From the NCBI RefSeq assembly GCF_003259845.1, contig NZ_QLMJ01000029.1, positions 1-64,000 of the forward strand: a stretch of DNA of 64,000 nt, written 5' to 3'. The position numbers were made by a program, and so were the translations under genes. The first letter of the stretch is position 1. Each line of letters opens with the position of its first letter. This stretch comes from Actinoplanes lutulentus. GTDB taxonomy: Bacteria > Actinomycetota > Actinomycetes > Mycobacteriales > Micromonosporaceae. Positions 32,521 to 41,069 of this stretch are shown here, piece by piece. Under the pieces are notes generated by a model that worked only from the letters and a program-made list of their open reading frames with translations, was not told where the DNA came from and did not search any database.

Positions 32521-33384
32521 GTGGTCCGGCGGAGCAGCCCGACGTTGCGCAACCGAGAGCTCGGTGCGCTCCTGAAGGGATACCGCGAGGCCAGAGACCT
32601 GACCGCTGCCCAGGTGGCGAAAGACGTGGGCCTACCCGCTGCCACGATCAGCCGGCTGGAGAACGCGTCCCGCACCTCCCCGCGCTCCGGACCACCACAC
32701 GTTCGCGCGCTCTGCAGTTACTACGGCCTGGACGCTCACACCACGGAGCGACTGGTCCAGATGGCCAAAGAGGGGTCGCAGCCGGGGTGGTGGCAGCGTT
32801 ACAACCTCGAGTCACCCCTGGCGACCTATGTGGATCTGGAAAGCGCCGCCGTCGCGATCGACAACTTCGAGGCGACGCTCATTCCCGGGCTGCTGCAGAC
32901 GAGCGAGTACGCGAGAGAGGTAATCTCGCCGGTCCGGCTGCACTTCTCCGCCGATCAGTTGGATCGGACGGTAGAGTCCAGAATCCAACGCCAGCGGATC
33001 CTGACAGGCGAGAACCCTTTGCTTTTTCACGCGGTGATAGATGAGGCGGCTCTGCACCGAACTGTCGGCAACAACAGCATCATGCGCGAGCAATTGAGCA
33101 ACATCCGACGCCTCGCCACCGAGCTACCCAACGTAACGGTTCAGATCCTGCCTTTTTCCGTGGGTGCTAATCCGGGTAATGACGGCGGATTTTCGGTACT
33201 CAACTTCGCCGAGAAGATGCTGCCACCGGTCATCTACGCCGAAGGTCAGCTCGGGCAGATCTTCGAGGACGATCCCGACGAGGTCAACCGGGTGAAGGAA
33301 ATCTTCGCCGGGCTGGCCGGCCTCGCCCTCGACGGCGACCAGTCACTGGGCATGATCGACAAACTAGTCCGCACATTGACGTAG
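32521..33384 (+). CDS. XRE regulator with DUF5753 domain (WhiJ/Scr1-like)
   Basis: 287 aa. HTH at residues about 12-65 (LRNRELGALLKGYREARDLT, AAQVAKDVGLPAATISRLEN). DUF5753 at about 95-285 (FEATLIPGLLQTSEYAREVI, DEAALHRTVGNNSIMREQLS, VTVQILPFSVG). In Streptomyces such proteins act with a DUF397 partner to control development or antibiotic genes. The partner follows 13 bases downstream. GTG start after AGGAGG. Confidence 0.93.
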   Translation: MVRRSSPTLRNRELGALLKGYREARDLTAAQVAKDVGLPAATISRLENASRTSPRSGPPHVRALCSYYGLDAHTTERLVQMAKEGSQPGWWQRYNLESPLATYVDLESAAVAIDNFEATLIPGLLQTSEYAREVISPVRLHFSADQLDRTVESRIQRQRILTGENPLLFHAVIDEAALHRTVGNNSIMREQLSNIRRLATELPNVTVQILPFSVGANPGNDGGFSVLNFAEKMLPPVIYAEGQLGQIFEDDPDEVNRVKEIFAGLAGLALDGDQSLGMIDKLVRTLT

Positions 33385-33397
33385 ACCAGGGAAAATC

Positions 33398-33613
33398 ATG
33401 AGCAACTACGAAATCGACCGTAACGCCCTCGCGTGGCGCGTCGCCGCTCGCAGTTCCGGCGGCAATTGCGTCCAGGTCGCCAAGACGGACAACCTCATCG
33501 CCGTGCGCAATTCACGCCACCCCGACGGCGAGATCATCCTTTACACGAAGCCAGAATTTGAAGCCTTCTTGGACGGTGCCAAAAAGGGCGAGTTCGACGA
33601 CTTGCTGGATTGA
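33398..33613 (+). CDS. DUF397-family protein
   Basis: 71 aa. Shows the family order: W-x-A-RSSGGNCVQVAKTDN, AVRNSRHPDGEIILYTKPEF and EAFLDGAKKGEFDDLLD. These small acidic proteins antagonise or modulate the adjacent XRE/DUF5753 regulator. Last gene of a two-gene unit ended by the strong hairpin at 33623. Confidence 0.93.
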   Translation: MSNYEIDRNALAWRVAARSSGGNCVQVAKTDNLIAVRNSRHPDGEIILYTKPEFEAFLDGAKKGEFDDLLD

Positions 33614-33622
33614 AAACTGAAA

Positions 33623-33656
33623 CAACGGGCGGCAACCGATCGGTTGCCGCCCGTTG
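33623..33656. terminator. Strong bidirectional terminator hairpin
   Basis: A 34-base perfect palindrome (17-base arms, ending CAACGGGCGG...CCGCCCGTTG) lies between the convergent DUF397 and mannanase genes. There is no long U-tract, as is usual in actinobacteria. Position and stem strength support termination on both strands. Confidence 0.8.
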
Positions 33657-33662
33657 CTGCTG

Positions 33663-34640
33663 TCAGAAGCGGACTTCGCCCTGGTTCAGCACCCTCGGGT
33701 GGAAGTACGCCGCCTGGATCTCCGCGTTCGTGTTGCTGCCGCGCAACTGCTCGGACCACACCATGAAGTACGCCCACCGCGTCTGCGACGTCAGCAGCGC
33801 CGCGTTCGGCACCTTGCCCATCTCGGCGATGGCGATCGGCTTGCCCGCCGCGATCGTCTGCATCTGCTGATAGTCGCCCGACGACGGGTGGCCCTTGTAC
33901 CAGACGTCCAGCGACACGACGTCGGCGTAATTCGAGCCCGGGTAGTACGACGACCAGCCGCCGGCCGGGTTGTCCTGGACGTTCCAGACCCAGATCAGGT
34001 TCGTCAGGCCCTCACTGTCGAAGTAGTCCTTCATCTGCTGGAAGATCTTCGCGCCACCGTTGGAACCGGACCGGCCGCCCCACCAGTTCCACGTCTCGTT
34101 CATCTCGTGGAACGGGCGCCACAGCACCGGCACCCCGGCGTCCCGCAATTGCCGCAGGTAGGGCACGACCTCGGCCATCCGGGAACGCCACGTCTGGTTC
34201 AGCGCGGTCCCGCCGGTGACGATCTGCTGGAACTGGGTGTTGGAGATCTGCGTCTTCACGCCGCCGTCGAATTCGCACGTGCGGCCCACTGTCGGTGAGC
34301 AGGCGTGCCAGGTCAGTGCCACCAGGGAGCCGTTCGCCCATTCGCGTTTGGCCTGGTCGACGACGCGCTGGCGGTTGCCGATGTCGTCGGCGCGGAACAT
34401 CATGTCGCCGCCCCACAGGCCGGGCCACTGGCCGGTGACGGCGTTGACCTGCGCGGTGTACTGGCCGGGCGAGCTCGCCGGCTCCTTGTTGTGCTGGCCG
34501 GAGACGATGCTGGTCCCGGTGATCGACCGCAGGTAGTTCAGCACTGTCGCCTTGCCGGTCGCGGGGAATGCCTGTGCGGGGACGGGGAGCAGCGCGGCGC
34601 CCAGGATCAGAGCTGCGCCGATCGAGAGGGGGATTTTCAC
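33663..34640 (-). CDS. Secreted beta-mannanase, GH26
   Basis: 325 aa. Signal peptide residues 1-24 (ending VPAQA). GH26 barrel: ITGTSIVSGQHNKEPAS near the start, acid/base Glu in WRPFHEMNETWNWWGG and nucleophile Glu in PIAIAEMGKVPNA. It cuts internal beta-1,4-mannosidic bonds of mannan outside the cell, producing oligosaccharides for the transporter encoded upstream. GTG 34640 overlaps the stop of the mannosidase gene (GTGA) and has AAGGAGG. No carbohydrate-binding module. Last gene of the mannan operon. Confidence 0.92.
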   Translation of the reverse strand: MKIPLSIGAALILGAALLPVPAQAFPATGKATVLNYLRSITGTSIVSGQHNKEPASSPGQYTAQVNAVTGQWPGLWGGDMMFRADDIGNRQRVVDQAKREWANGSLVALTWHACSPTVGRTCEFDGGVKTQISNTQFQQIVTGGTALNQTWRSRMAEVVPYLRQLRDAGVPVLWRPFHEMNETWNWWGGRSGSNGGAKIFQQMKDYFDSEGLTNLIWVWNVQDNPAGGWSSYYPGSNYADVVSLDVWYKGHPSSGDYQQMQTIAAGKPIAIAEMGKVPNAALLTSQTRWAYFMVWSEQLRGSNTNAEIQAAYFHPRVLNQGEVRF

Positions 34641-37069
34641 TTCACAACCTCCTTGGGTACGGGGACAGGGGCGCAAGCAGTAGCGAGGTCGGTCAGCACC
34701 CACAGCGCCTTGACCGAACCCGGGTCCAGCGGGACCGGCGCCCGGACGTGCAACACCGTCGACTCGCCGGGCAGCAGGGTGACGAAGCCCTGGTCGACGG
34801 TGGCGGAGCTGTGGATGCGGTCGGCCTGCAGCAGCACGTCGCGGGCGACACCGGTGGCGTGCACCCGCACGTCGAGCCCACCGGGAACGGACTCCGCGGT
34901 GACCGTGAGCCCCGCATCGGCGGACGTGGCATCGGAGGCGAACCAGAGCGCCCGCGCCTCACCGAGCGTGGCGACGACGATGGCCGCGCCGGCCTCCGGG
35001 GAAAGACCAGGGACCACGGTGACGCCGCGAGCCGGCACGGACACCTGATGAGAAACGGACGAGAGCACCACTCCGTCGTCCGACCGCGACTCCACCAGCA
35101 CCAGGCCGTCCCACACCTCGGCGGTGTCGTTGAGAACGGCCACGCCGCGCGGCTGAATGGTCAGCGCCCGGTCGGCATGCATCTCCCGCAGCGCGTGATA
35201 GAGCGGCTTGAACCGCCCCGCCCCGTCGATCGCCGCCCATGACGTGACCGGCCACAGATCGTTGAGCTGCCACACGATCGTGCCGCCGGTGTGCGGCCAG
35301 TGCGAACGCCAATGTTCGATGCCGGTACGCACGGCCCGCACCTGGTTGAGCTGCGTCAGATAGTGCCAAGCCTCCGTGCTTCCGGCAGCGGGGAAATGCG
35401 CTGCCAGCCCGCGGGCGAGTTTCCCGTTGCCGTCCTCGGCTTTCTGGTGGTGCAGCACTCCCGGTGAATCCGGCAGCAGCGGCTCGTCGGAGACCGCGTC
35501 GCGCAGCGTGCGCCAGGCCGGCGGCGCCTGCCACCCGAATTCGGCCACGAATCGCGGCGCCGAATCGCGATAGTGCGCATAGTCCTGCCGGTTCCACACC
35601 TCCCAGGAATGGAAGGTCTGGTGATCGGGGTCGTTCGGTTCGTGGTCCCACGACCCTGACCAGGGGCTTCCTGCCTGATAGGGCCGCGACGGGTCCAATT
35701 CGGCCACGATGGCGGGCAGGATGTCCAGGTAATAGGCCGGACCCCAGCTCAGATCCCCGCCCGGCATCGACGCCCAGCCGGAGGCGTCGCGCAGCCACAG
35801 ATTCTCGTTGTTGCCGTTCCAGGTGATCAGGCTCGGATGCGGCGACAGCCGGGTCACGTTGTCGCGCGCTTCGGCGATCACCTCGGAACGGATCGGCTCC
35901 TCTTCCGGATAGCAGGCGCACGCGAACAGGAAGTCCTGCCACACCATCAATCCGAGTTCGTCGCACACCTCGTAGAAGGCGCGGTCCTCATAGATGCCGC
36001 CACCCCAGACCCGGATCAGATTGACGCCGGCGTCGGCCGCCTGCCGCAGCCGTAATGCGTACCGTTCGCGGGTCATCGAGGACGGGAAGATGTCGTCCGG
36101 GATCCAATTGACGCCCTTGATGAGAACGGGCTGGTCGTTGATGTGGAAGACGAATCGGGTGCCGGCCTCGTCGGGCGAGCGATCGAGGGCGACGGTGCGG
36201 AATCCGACCCGCCGTTCCCACCGATCGATTTCGGTCTCGCCATCGAAGCCATCGAGCAGCACCACGGTCAGGTCGTGCAACGCGGCCTCGCCGTGACCGC
36301 GCGGGTTCCACGGTGTCACCCCCGCGACGTCCAGCTCCGCGTGGATGACCGTCTCCCCCGCAGCGAGGTCGAGCAGGGCGATCGGAAGGCCGTCGAGCAG
36401 GACCTGCGCGCGCAGCGCGCGATCCCGGACGCGCTCGATCTCCGCGGTCAGGTCCAGCTTCCCGAGACCCTCCGGGCCGACATCGCTGCGGTACGTGCAC
36501 AGCGGACGCACCGTGGCGATCCGCGCCGTGCTCCAGCCCTCCAGCCGGACGGGCCGCCAGATCCCCGCCGTGACCAGCGTCGGACCCCAGTCCCAGCCGA
36601 AACTGCACGCCATCTTCCGGATGAACGGGAACGGCTCGGGATAGGCGTTCGGCCTCGGCCCCACCACATCGCGAACAGCGTCGGCCTCGGCGTAGGCGGA
36701 GTTGAGGCGTACCGAAAGAAGGGTGTTGATCTTGATCTTGGACGTGACGTCGAAGCGGTAGGTGCGGTGCATGTTGCGGGTCTCGCCGAGAAGTTCGCCG
36801 CCGAGCTCGATGCGGGCGACGGTGTCGAGGCCCTCGAAGACCAGGTCGACGCGGTCGTGCCGCGGGCCGTCCCAGGCGATCTCACGGTGGTATGTCCAGT
36901 CGGCGCGACCCACCCAGGCGACCTCGTGCTCGTTGCCGTCGAGGAACGGGTCCGGGATCCGGCCGGCCGCGAGCAGGTCGGTGTGCACGCAGCCGGGAAC
37001 CGTCGCCGGAAGATCCACATCGTCGCCACGCAGCTGCCAGACGCCGGACAAATCCTGAATGACCGTCAT
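34637..37069 (-). CDS. Beta-mannosidase, GH2
   Basis: 810 aa, typical family length. N-terminal sugar-binding domain (LSGVWQLRGDDVDLPATVPG, VHTDLLAAGRIPDPFLDGNE), Ig-like domain, then the TIM barrel: acid/base Glu in TWNGNNENLWL and nucleophile Glu in FVAEFGWQAPPAW, with VWQDFLFACACYPEEE before. No signal peptide, so it acts in the cytoplasm on imported manno-oligosaccharides. ATG 37069 overlaps the permease stop (ATGA). It precedes the secreted mannanase in the same operon. Confidence 0.95.
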   Translation of the reverse strand: MTVIQDLSGVWQLRGDDVDLPATVPGCVHTDLLAAGRIPDPFLDGNEHEVAWVGRADWTYHREIAWDGPRHDRVDLVFEGLDTVARIELGGELLGETRNMHRTYRFDVTSKIKINTLLSVRLNSAYAEADAVRDVVGPRPNAYPEPFPFIRKMACSFGWDWGPTLVTAGIWRPVRLEGWSTARIATVRPLCTYRSDVGPEGLGKLDLTAEIERVRDRALRAQVLLDGLPIALLDLAAGETVIHAELDVAGVTPWNPRGHGEAALHDLTVVLLDGFDGETEIDRWERRVGFRTVALDRSPDEAGTRFVFHINDQPVLIKGVNWIPDDIFPSSMTRERYALRLRQAADAGVNLIRVWGGGIYEDRAFYEVCDELGLMVWQDFLFACACYPEEEPIRSEVIAEARDNVTRLSPHPSLITWNGNNENLWLRDASGWASMPGGDLSWGPAYYLDILPAIVAELDPSRPYQAGSPWSGSWDHEPNDPDHQTFHSWEVWNRQDYAHYRDSAPRFVAEFGWQAPPAWRTLRDAVSDEPLLPDSPGVLHHQKAEDGNGKLARGLAAHFPAAGSTEAWHYLTQLNQVRAVRTGIEHWRSHWPHTGGTIVWQLNDLWPVTSWAAIDGAGRFKPLYHALREMHADRALTIQPRGVAVLNDTAEVWDGLVLVESRSDDGVVLSSVSHQVSVPARGVTVVPGLSPEAGAAIVVATLGEARALWFASDATSADAGLTVTAESVPGGLDVRVHATGVARDVLLQADRIHSSATVDQGFVTLLPGESTVLHVRAPVPLDPGSVKALWVLTDLATACAPVPVPKEVVK

Positions 37070-37878
37070 TTTGTTGCTCCCGCGGTGACGCCGTTGTAGA
37101 TGAAGCGCTGCAGCAGCAGGAACAGCACGACCGTCGGAAGAATGACGATCATGGTGCAGGCGGCGATGGTCTCCCACTGCGCGCCATAGGGGCCCTTGAA
37201 GCGGAACAGCGCTGTGGAGATGACGCTCAGATCGGGTGAGCGCAGATAGAGGAAGGGGATGTAGAACTCGTTGTAGATCGCGATGCCCTTGATGATCGCC
37301 ACGGTCGCGATGGCCGGTTTCATCAGCGGCAGGATGATCCGCCGGTAGATGGTGAACCGGGAGGCGCCGTCCATCATGGCGGCCTGGTCCAGGCTCGGCG
37401 GGATCGACTGCATGAACTGGATGAAGATGTAGATCGAGATGATGTCGGTGCCGAGGAACAGCACGATCGCCGAGCCCGGGGTGTTGACCAGGCCCATCGA
37501 CTTGACGATCTGATAGGTCGCGACCTGGGTGGTGACGCCGGGCACGAGCGCCGCGACCAGGAACAGGCCCAGCACGAGACGCTTGAAGGCAAAATCAAAA
37601 CGGCTCATCGCGTACGCGGCCAAGGTGCCGATCAGGATCGTGCCGGTCAGCGAGATCGCCAGGATGACGGTGGTGTTCCAGAAGCCGAGCAGCATCCGGC
37701 CCTGTGTCCAGGCGGTGGCGAAGTTGTCGACGTTGAGCCAGCTCTCCGGCGGGGTGAGCGGGCCGCTGCTGCTGTATTCGGCGTGGGTTTTGAACGCGGC
37801 GAACAGGACGACGATGAGGGGCAGCAGCACGACCGCCGAGGCGACGATCAGCGACACGTATTTAGCGGCTTTTTTCAT
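37066..37878 (-). CDS. ABC sugar permease, MalG type
   Basis: 270 aa, six membrane helices. The MalG-like EAA motif that contacts the ATPase is QAAMMDGASRFTIYRRIILP-LM (about residues 182-203). ATG 37878 overlaps the stop of the preceding permease. With its partner it forms the channel for manno-oligosaccharides. No ATPase gene is present, so a shared MsiK-type ATPase encoded elsewhere is expected, as known in Streptomyces. Confidence 0.93.
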   Translation of the reverse strand: MKKAAKYVSLIVASAVVLLPLIVVLFAAFKTHAEYSSSGPLTPPESWLNVDNFATAWTQGRMLLGFWNTTVILAISLTGTILIGTLAAYAMSRFDFAFKRLVLGLFLVAALVPGVTTQVATYQIVKSMGLVNTPGSAIVLFLGTDIISIYIFIQFMQSIPPSLDQAAMMDGASRFTIYRRIILPLMKPAIATVAIIKGIAIYNEFYIPFLYLRSPDLSVISTALFRFKGPYGAQWETIAACTMIVILPTVVLFLLLQRFIYNGVTAGATK

Positions 37879-38738
37879 GACAGGGTCACCTCCTCGTCGG
37901 GCACGAGCCGGCGCTGGATCCAGGTGATCAGCAGGACGATGAGCAGCAGCACCACGGCCATCGCGGACGCCAGCCCGATCTGGCGGAACTGGAACGCGGT
38001 CTCGTACGCCTGCACCACGAACGTCCGGGTCCCGTTCGCGCCGCCGGTCATGATGAACGGGATCTCGAAGACCGACAGGCTGCCGGAGATCGCCAGGATG
38101 AACGACAGGCTGATGATGCGCCGGATGCCCGGCACGATGATGTGCCGGAACTTGTGCCAATCACCGGCGCCGTCGATCTCCGCGGCCTCGTAGATCTCCC
38201 CCGGGATCGACTGGATCGCCCCGAGGAACAGTACGAAGCTCAGCCCGGTGAACCGCCACACCGACGTGCCGGCCAGGCTGATGTTCGCGATGTCCGGGTC
38301 ACCCAGCCAGTAATGCGTCTGATCACCGAGCCCGGCCCAGCGCAACACCGTGTCGAGAGTGCCGTCCGGCTGGAACAGGTAGAGGAACACGAACCCGACG
38401 GCGACACCGTTGAGCAGGTACGGAAAGAACAGGATGCCCTTGAACAGGTTCCGGAACCGGGTGTTGAACGACAGGATCACCGCGAAGTACAGCGCGATGG
38501 CGATCTGCGCGAACGACGCCACGAAGTAGTACCCGCTGATCAGGAAGACCCGCCAGTAGCGTTCGTCGGTGAACACCCGCACGTAGTTGTCCAGGCCGAC
38601 CGGGTCCATCGTGACGTCGAGGCCGTCCCACGAGGTGAAGCTGTAGACGACCATGTTGGCGACCGGCACGTACGTGAAGGTGATCAGCAGGGCGAGCGCC
38701 GGGGCCAGGTAGAGCCAGGCCGCGTACCTCCTCGTCAC
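37875..38738 (-). CDS. ABC sugar permease, MalF type
   Basis: 287 aa from GTG 38738, six membrane helices (first LYLAPALALLITFTYVPVAN). The EAA loop is EIYEAAEIDGAGDWHKFRHI (about residues 190-210). The start overlaps the stop of the binding-protein gene (GTGA), which excludes a longer N-terminus. Heterodimer partner of the 37066 product. Confidence 0.93.
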   Translation of the reverse strand: MTRRYAAWLYLAPALALLITFTYVPVANMVVYSFTSWDGLDVTMDPVGLDNYVRVFTDERYWRVFLISGYYFVASFAQIAIALYFAVILSFNTRFRNLFKGILFFPYLLNGVAVGFVFLYLFQPDGTLDTVLRWAGLGDQTHYWLGDPDIANISLAGTSVWRFTGLSFVLFLGAIQSIPGEIYEAAEIDGAGDWHKFRHIIVPGIRRIISLSFILAISGSLSVFEIPFIMTGGANGTRTFVVQAYETAFQFRQIGLASAMAVVLLLIVLLITWIQRRLVPDEEVTLS

Positions 38739-40042
38739 TTCATGACCTGGGACTGCGCCTCGCCCCACCGCTTGTTCAGCTCGGCGAAGTAGCTCTCCTT
38801 GTCACCCTTGGCCGCGCCACGGGCGATGTCGACCAGCTTCTGCCGGTAGATGTTGCCGGCCAGGTCGATCTCGGAGCTCTTGATGATCTGGTCCTCCTTG
38901 CCGCTGTTGGCGGCGGCGGCCGGCAGCTCCATCAGCTCGACGCCGGTGGCCTGGAAGTCCTCGAGCGCGGCCGGCAACTCCTGGCCGATCGCCGGCGGGA
39001 TGGCCTGCTGGTCAGCGGAGAAACCGGACTCGTTGACGAACCACTCCAGCCAGGCCTTCGCGGTGGCCTTGTTCTCGCTGGTCTTGCTGACCGCGGCCTT
39101 GTAGTCACCCTCGATGCGGGTGTGGAACTTCCCGCCGGTCTGCCACGGGAAGGGCCAGAACGCGATGTCGTCCGGGTTTGCGCCGGCGGCGGTCGCGGCG
39201 TCCTTCATCTGCGGGATCGCCCAGGATCCGAGCAGCATGCTGGCGACCTTGCCGGTGCCGAGCATCGGCTTGCTGCCCTCCCAGTTGGTGGTGAGCGGGT
39301 CCGGCTCGGTGAGCTTGTTCTTCACGATGTCGAAGAGCAGACCGTCGGTGACGTACTGGACCTTGCCGGGCTGCCACGGGCTGGCGTCGGCCGGGAACGT
39401 CTCGTTGGCGTCGGCCTTGGCGAAGATGGCGCGCTGGCTGTTCCAGAAGCTCAGCGGCCAGCCGTCCTTGTAGTTGGTGTAGAACGGGATCGCTGGTGTT
39501 TTGGTGTCAATCAAGGAGAGGCCTGCGACGAACTCCTCCGGCGTCTTCGGCGGCGCGGTGATCCCGGCCTGCGCCCAGACCTTCGTGTTGACCACGAAAC
39601 CGTTGGCGACACCGCCGATCGACAGCCCGTAGACCTGCCCGTCGTACGCCTTCTCGTCGACGAACCGGTATTTGGCCTTGAGGTCGGCCGTGGTGCCGAG
39701 CGGCTCGAAGAACTGGCCGAGCTGGTCGACGGCGACGGTGTTCGGGATCAGCAGGACGTCGCCGTACTCGCCGGAGCTGAGCTGGGTGGTGACGTCACCC
39801 TCGTAGTTGGTGACCGGCTCGAAGGTGACAGTGGTGCCGGGGTACTTGGCCGCGAACTTCTTCGCGTACTCCGGCAGGGCCGTGGTGGCGAGGTCGGTGC
39901 GGTTGGTCAGCACCGTGATGGCGCCGGTGACCTCGCCGGAGAAGTCGGCCGGGCCCTCCTCGGTCGCGCCGCCGGTGCACCCGGTGACCAGGGCCAGCAC
40001 GGCGGCCGCGCCGATGCCGATGAAGGTTCTTCTATCCGCCAT
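38735..40042 (-). CDS. Sugar ABC transporter substrate-binding lipoprotein
   Basis: 435 aa. Lipoprotein signal MADRRTFIGIGAAAVLALVTG with the lipid-attachment Cys just after, followed by TGGATEEG. The extracellular type-2 binding fold has VTVFEP-type strands, GEYGDVLLIPNT and YKDGWPLSFWNSQ. Operon context indicates a mannan oligosaccharide ligand. First gene of the operon; its promoter must lie in 40043-40176. Confidence 0.92.
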   Translation of the reverse strand: MADRRTFIGIGAAAVLALVTGCTGGATEEGPADFSGEVTGAITVLTNRTDLATTALPEYAKKFAAKYPGTTVTFEPVTNYEGDVTTQLSSGEYGDVLLIPNTVAVDQLGQFFEPLGTTADLKAKYRFVDEKAYDGQVYGLSIGGVANGFVVNTKVWAQAGITAPPKTPEEFVAGLSLIDTKTPAIPFYTNYKDGWPLSFWNSQRAIFAKADANETFPADASPWQPGKVQYVTDGLLFDIVKNKLTEPDPLTTNWEGSKPMLGTGKVASMLLGSWAIPQMKDAATAAGANPDDIAFWPFPWQTGGKFHTRIEGDYKAAVSKTSENKATAKAWLEWFVNESGFSADQQAIPPAIGQELPAALEDFQATGVELMELPAAAANSGKEDQIIKSSEIDLAGNIYRQKLVDIARGAAKGDKESYFAELNKRWGEAQSQVMK

Positions 40043-40113
40043 GTCGCTGTCCGTCTCGTTCGTAATCGATCCGTAGGGCGCCCAGCATGGTCGGCTCGCT
40101 CGTGTGTCGTCAA

Positions 40114-40145
40114 GGTTAAATTAATAATTTATGTAGTCTGCAGAC
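40114..40145. promoter_or_regulatory. AT-rich segment and GTCTGCAGAC palindrome before the mannan operon
   Basis: Positions about 40114-40133 are almost pure A/T, striking in this genome, and are followed by the perfect 10-base palindrome GTCTGCAGAC (40136-40145). Both lie between the binding-protein start (40042, leftward) and the end of the LacI-type gene (40177). The likely role is promoter plus operator for the mannan operon. Confidence 0.45.
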
Positions 40146-40176
40146 ACGGATGTGCTCTGCTGCGACCGTGCGATGA

Positions 40177-41013
40177 TCAACTCAGGGGGTGGGTGCTGTT
40201 CCGAACGACGATGTGCGCCGACGGCGCCTGATAGACCTCCGCCGGCTCCCCCGCCAGCGCCGCGAGCACGGCTGTCGCCGCCAGCTCACCGATCCGCTCG
40301 ACGTCGTGGCTCATCGCCGACAGGGCGGGCACGGCCAGCTGGCACTGCGCCGAGTCGTCCCAGGCCACGATCGACAGATCAGCCGGCACGGTGAGACCGG
40401 CGTCCGCCGCCGCGGCCAGCCCACTCAACGCCATCACGTCGTTGTCGAAGACGATCGCGGTCGGTTTCTGCGCGAGAATCTTTGTGCTGGCCACCCGGCC
40501 GCCGTCGAACGAGTAGTCGCCCTCGGCCACCAGCAGCGTCATCCCCCGCGCCGCCGCCTCCGCGGCCAGCCCGCTCTGCCGCAGCTGCGTGTGCGCGAAC
40601 CTCGGCGGGCCCGTGACGTGCCCGATCCTGTGGTGCCCCAGCCCTGCCAGGAACCCGACCGCCTCCTGGGCGAACCCGGCGTCGTCGGTCCACACGGTCG
40701 GCAGCCCCTGCGCCGTGGACGGATCCCCGATCACCACGGCCGGCAGCTCCAGACCCGCGACCAGGGCGACCCGCTCGTCGTCCGGCCCCAGGTCGACCAG
40801 GATCACCCCGTCGACACGCCGCTGGGCGGCCCACCGCTCGTAGGTCGCGATCTCCGCGTCCCGGTCGGTCACCACCTGCACCAGCACCGACACCCCCGCC
40901 GGCGTCAGCACACGCTCCAGACCTTCGAGGAACTCGTGGTAGTACGGTTCCTCTCCGAGCACCTGCGAAGCCCGCTCCAGCACCAGCCCGACCCGCCGTG
41001 GCGCCTGAGTCAA
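40177..41013 (-). CDS. LacI-type ligand-sensing domain protein without HTH
   Basis: 278 aa. The whole product is the periplasmic-binding-like sensor core of a LacI regulator: PRRVGLVLERASQVLGEEPY, AQRRVDGVILVDLGPDD, GHHRIGHVTGPPRFAHTQLR, PTAIVFDNDVMALSGLAAAA, VPADLSIVAWDDSAQCQL. The expected N-terminal HTH and hinge of about 55 residues are absent. The TTG start at 41013 sits right at the domain border with a strong GGGAGGA site. Upstream sequence is the divergent ROK gene, with no HTH in any frame. It may act as a ligand-dependent partner of another regulator, or be a truncated remnant. Confidence 0.8.
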   Translation of the reverse strand: MTQAPRRVGLVLERASQVLGEEPYYHEFLEGLERVLTPAGVSVLVQVVTDRDAEIATYERWAAQRRVDGVILVDLGPDDERVALVAGLELPAVVIGDPSTAQGLPTVWTDDAGFAQEAVGFLAGLGHHRIGHVTGPPRFAHTQLRQSGLAAEAAARGMTLLVAEGDYSFDGGRVASTKILAQKPTAIVFDNDVMALSGLAAAADAGLTVPADLSIVAWDDSAQCQLAVPALSAMSHDVERIGELAATAVLAALAGEPAEVYQAPSAHIVVRNSTHPLS

Positions 41014-41069
41014 CGGTTCCTCCCGGTAGGGTTGCCCTGTTCGTTCGAGACCCGGAGACCGTACCTCTG

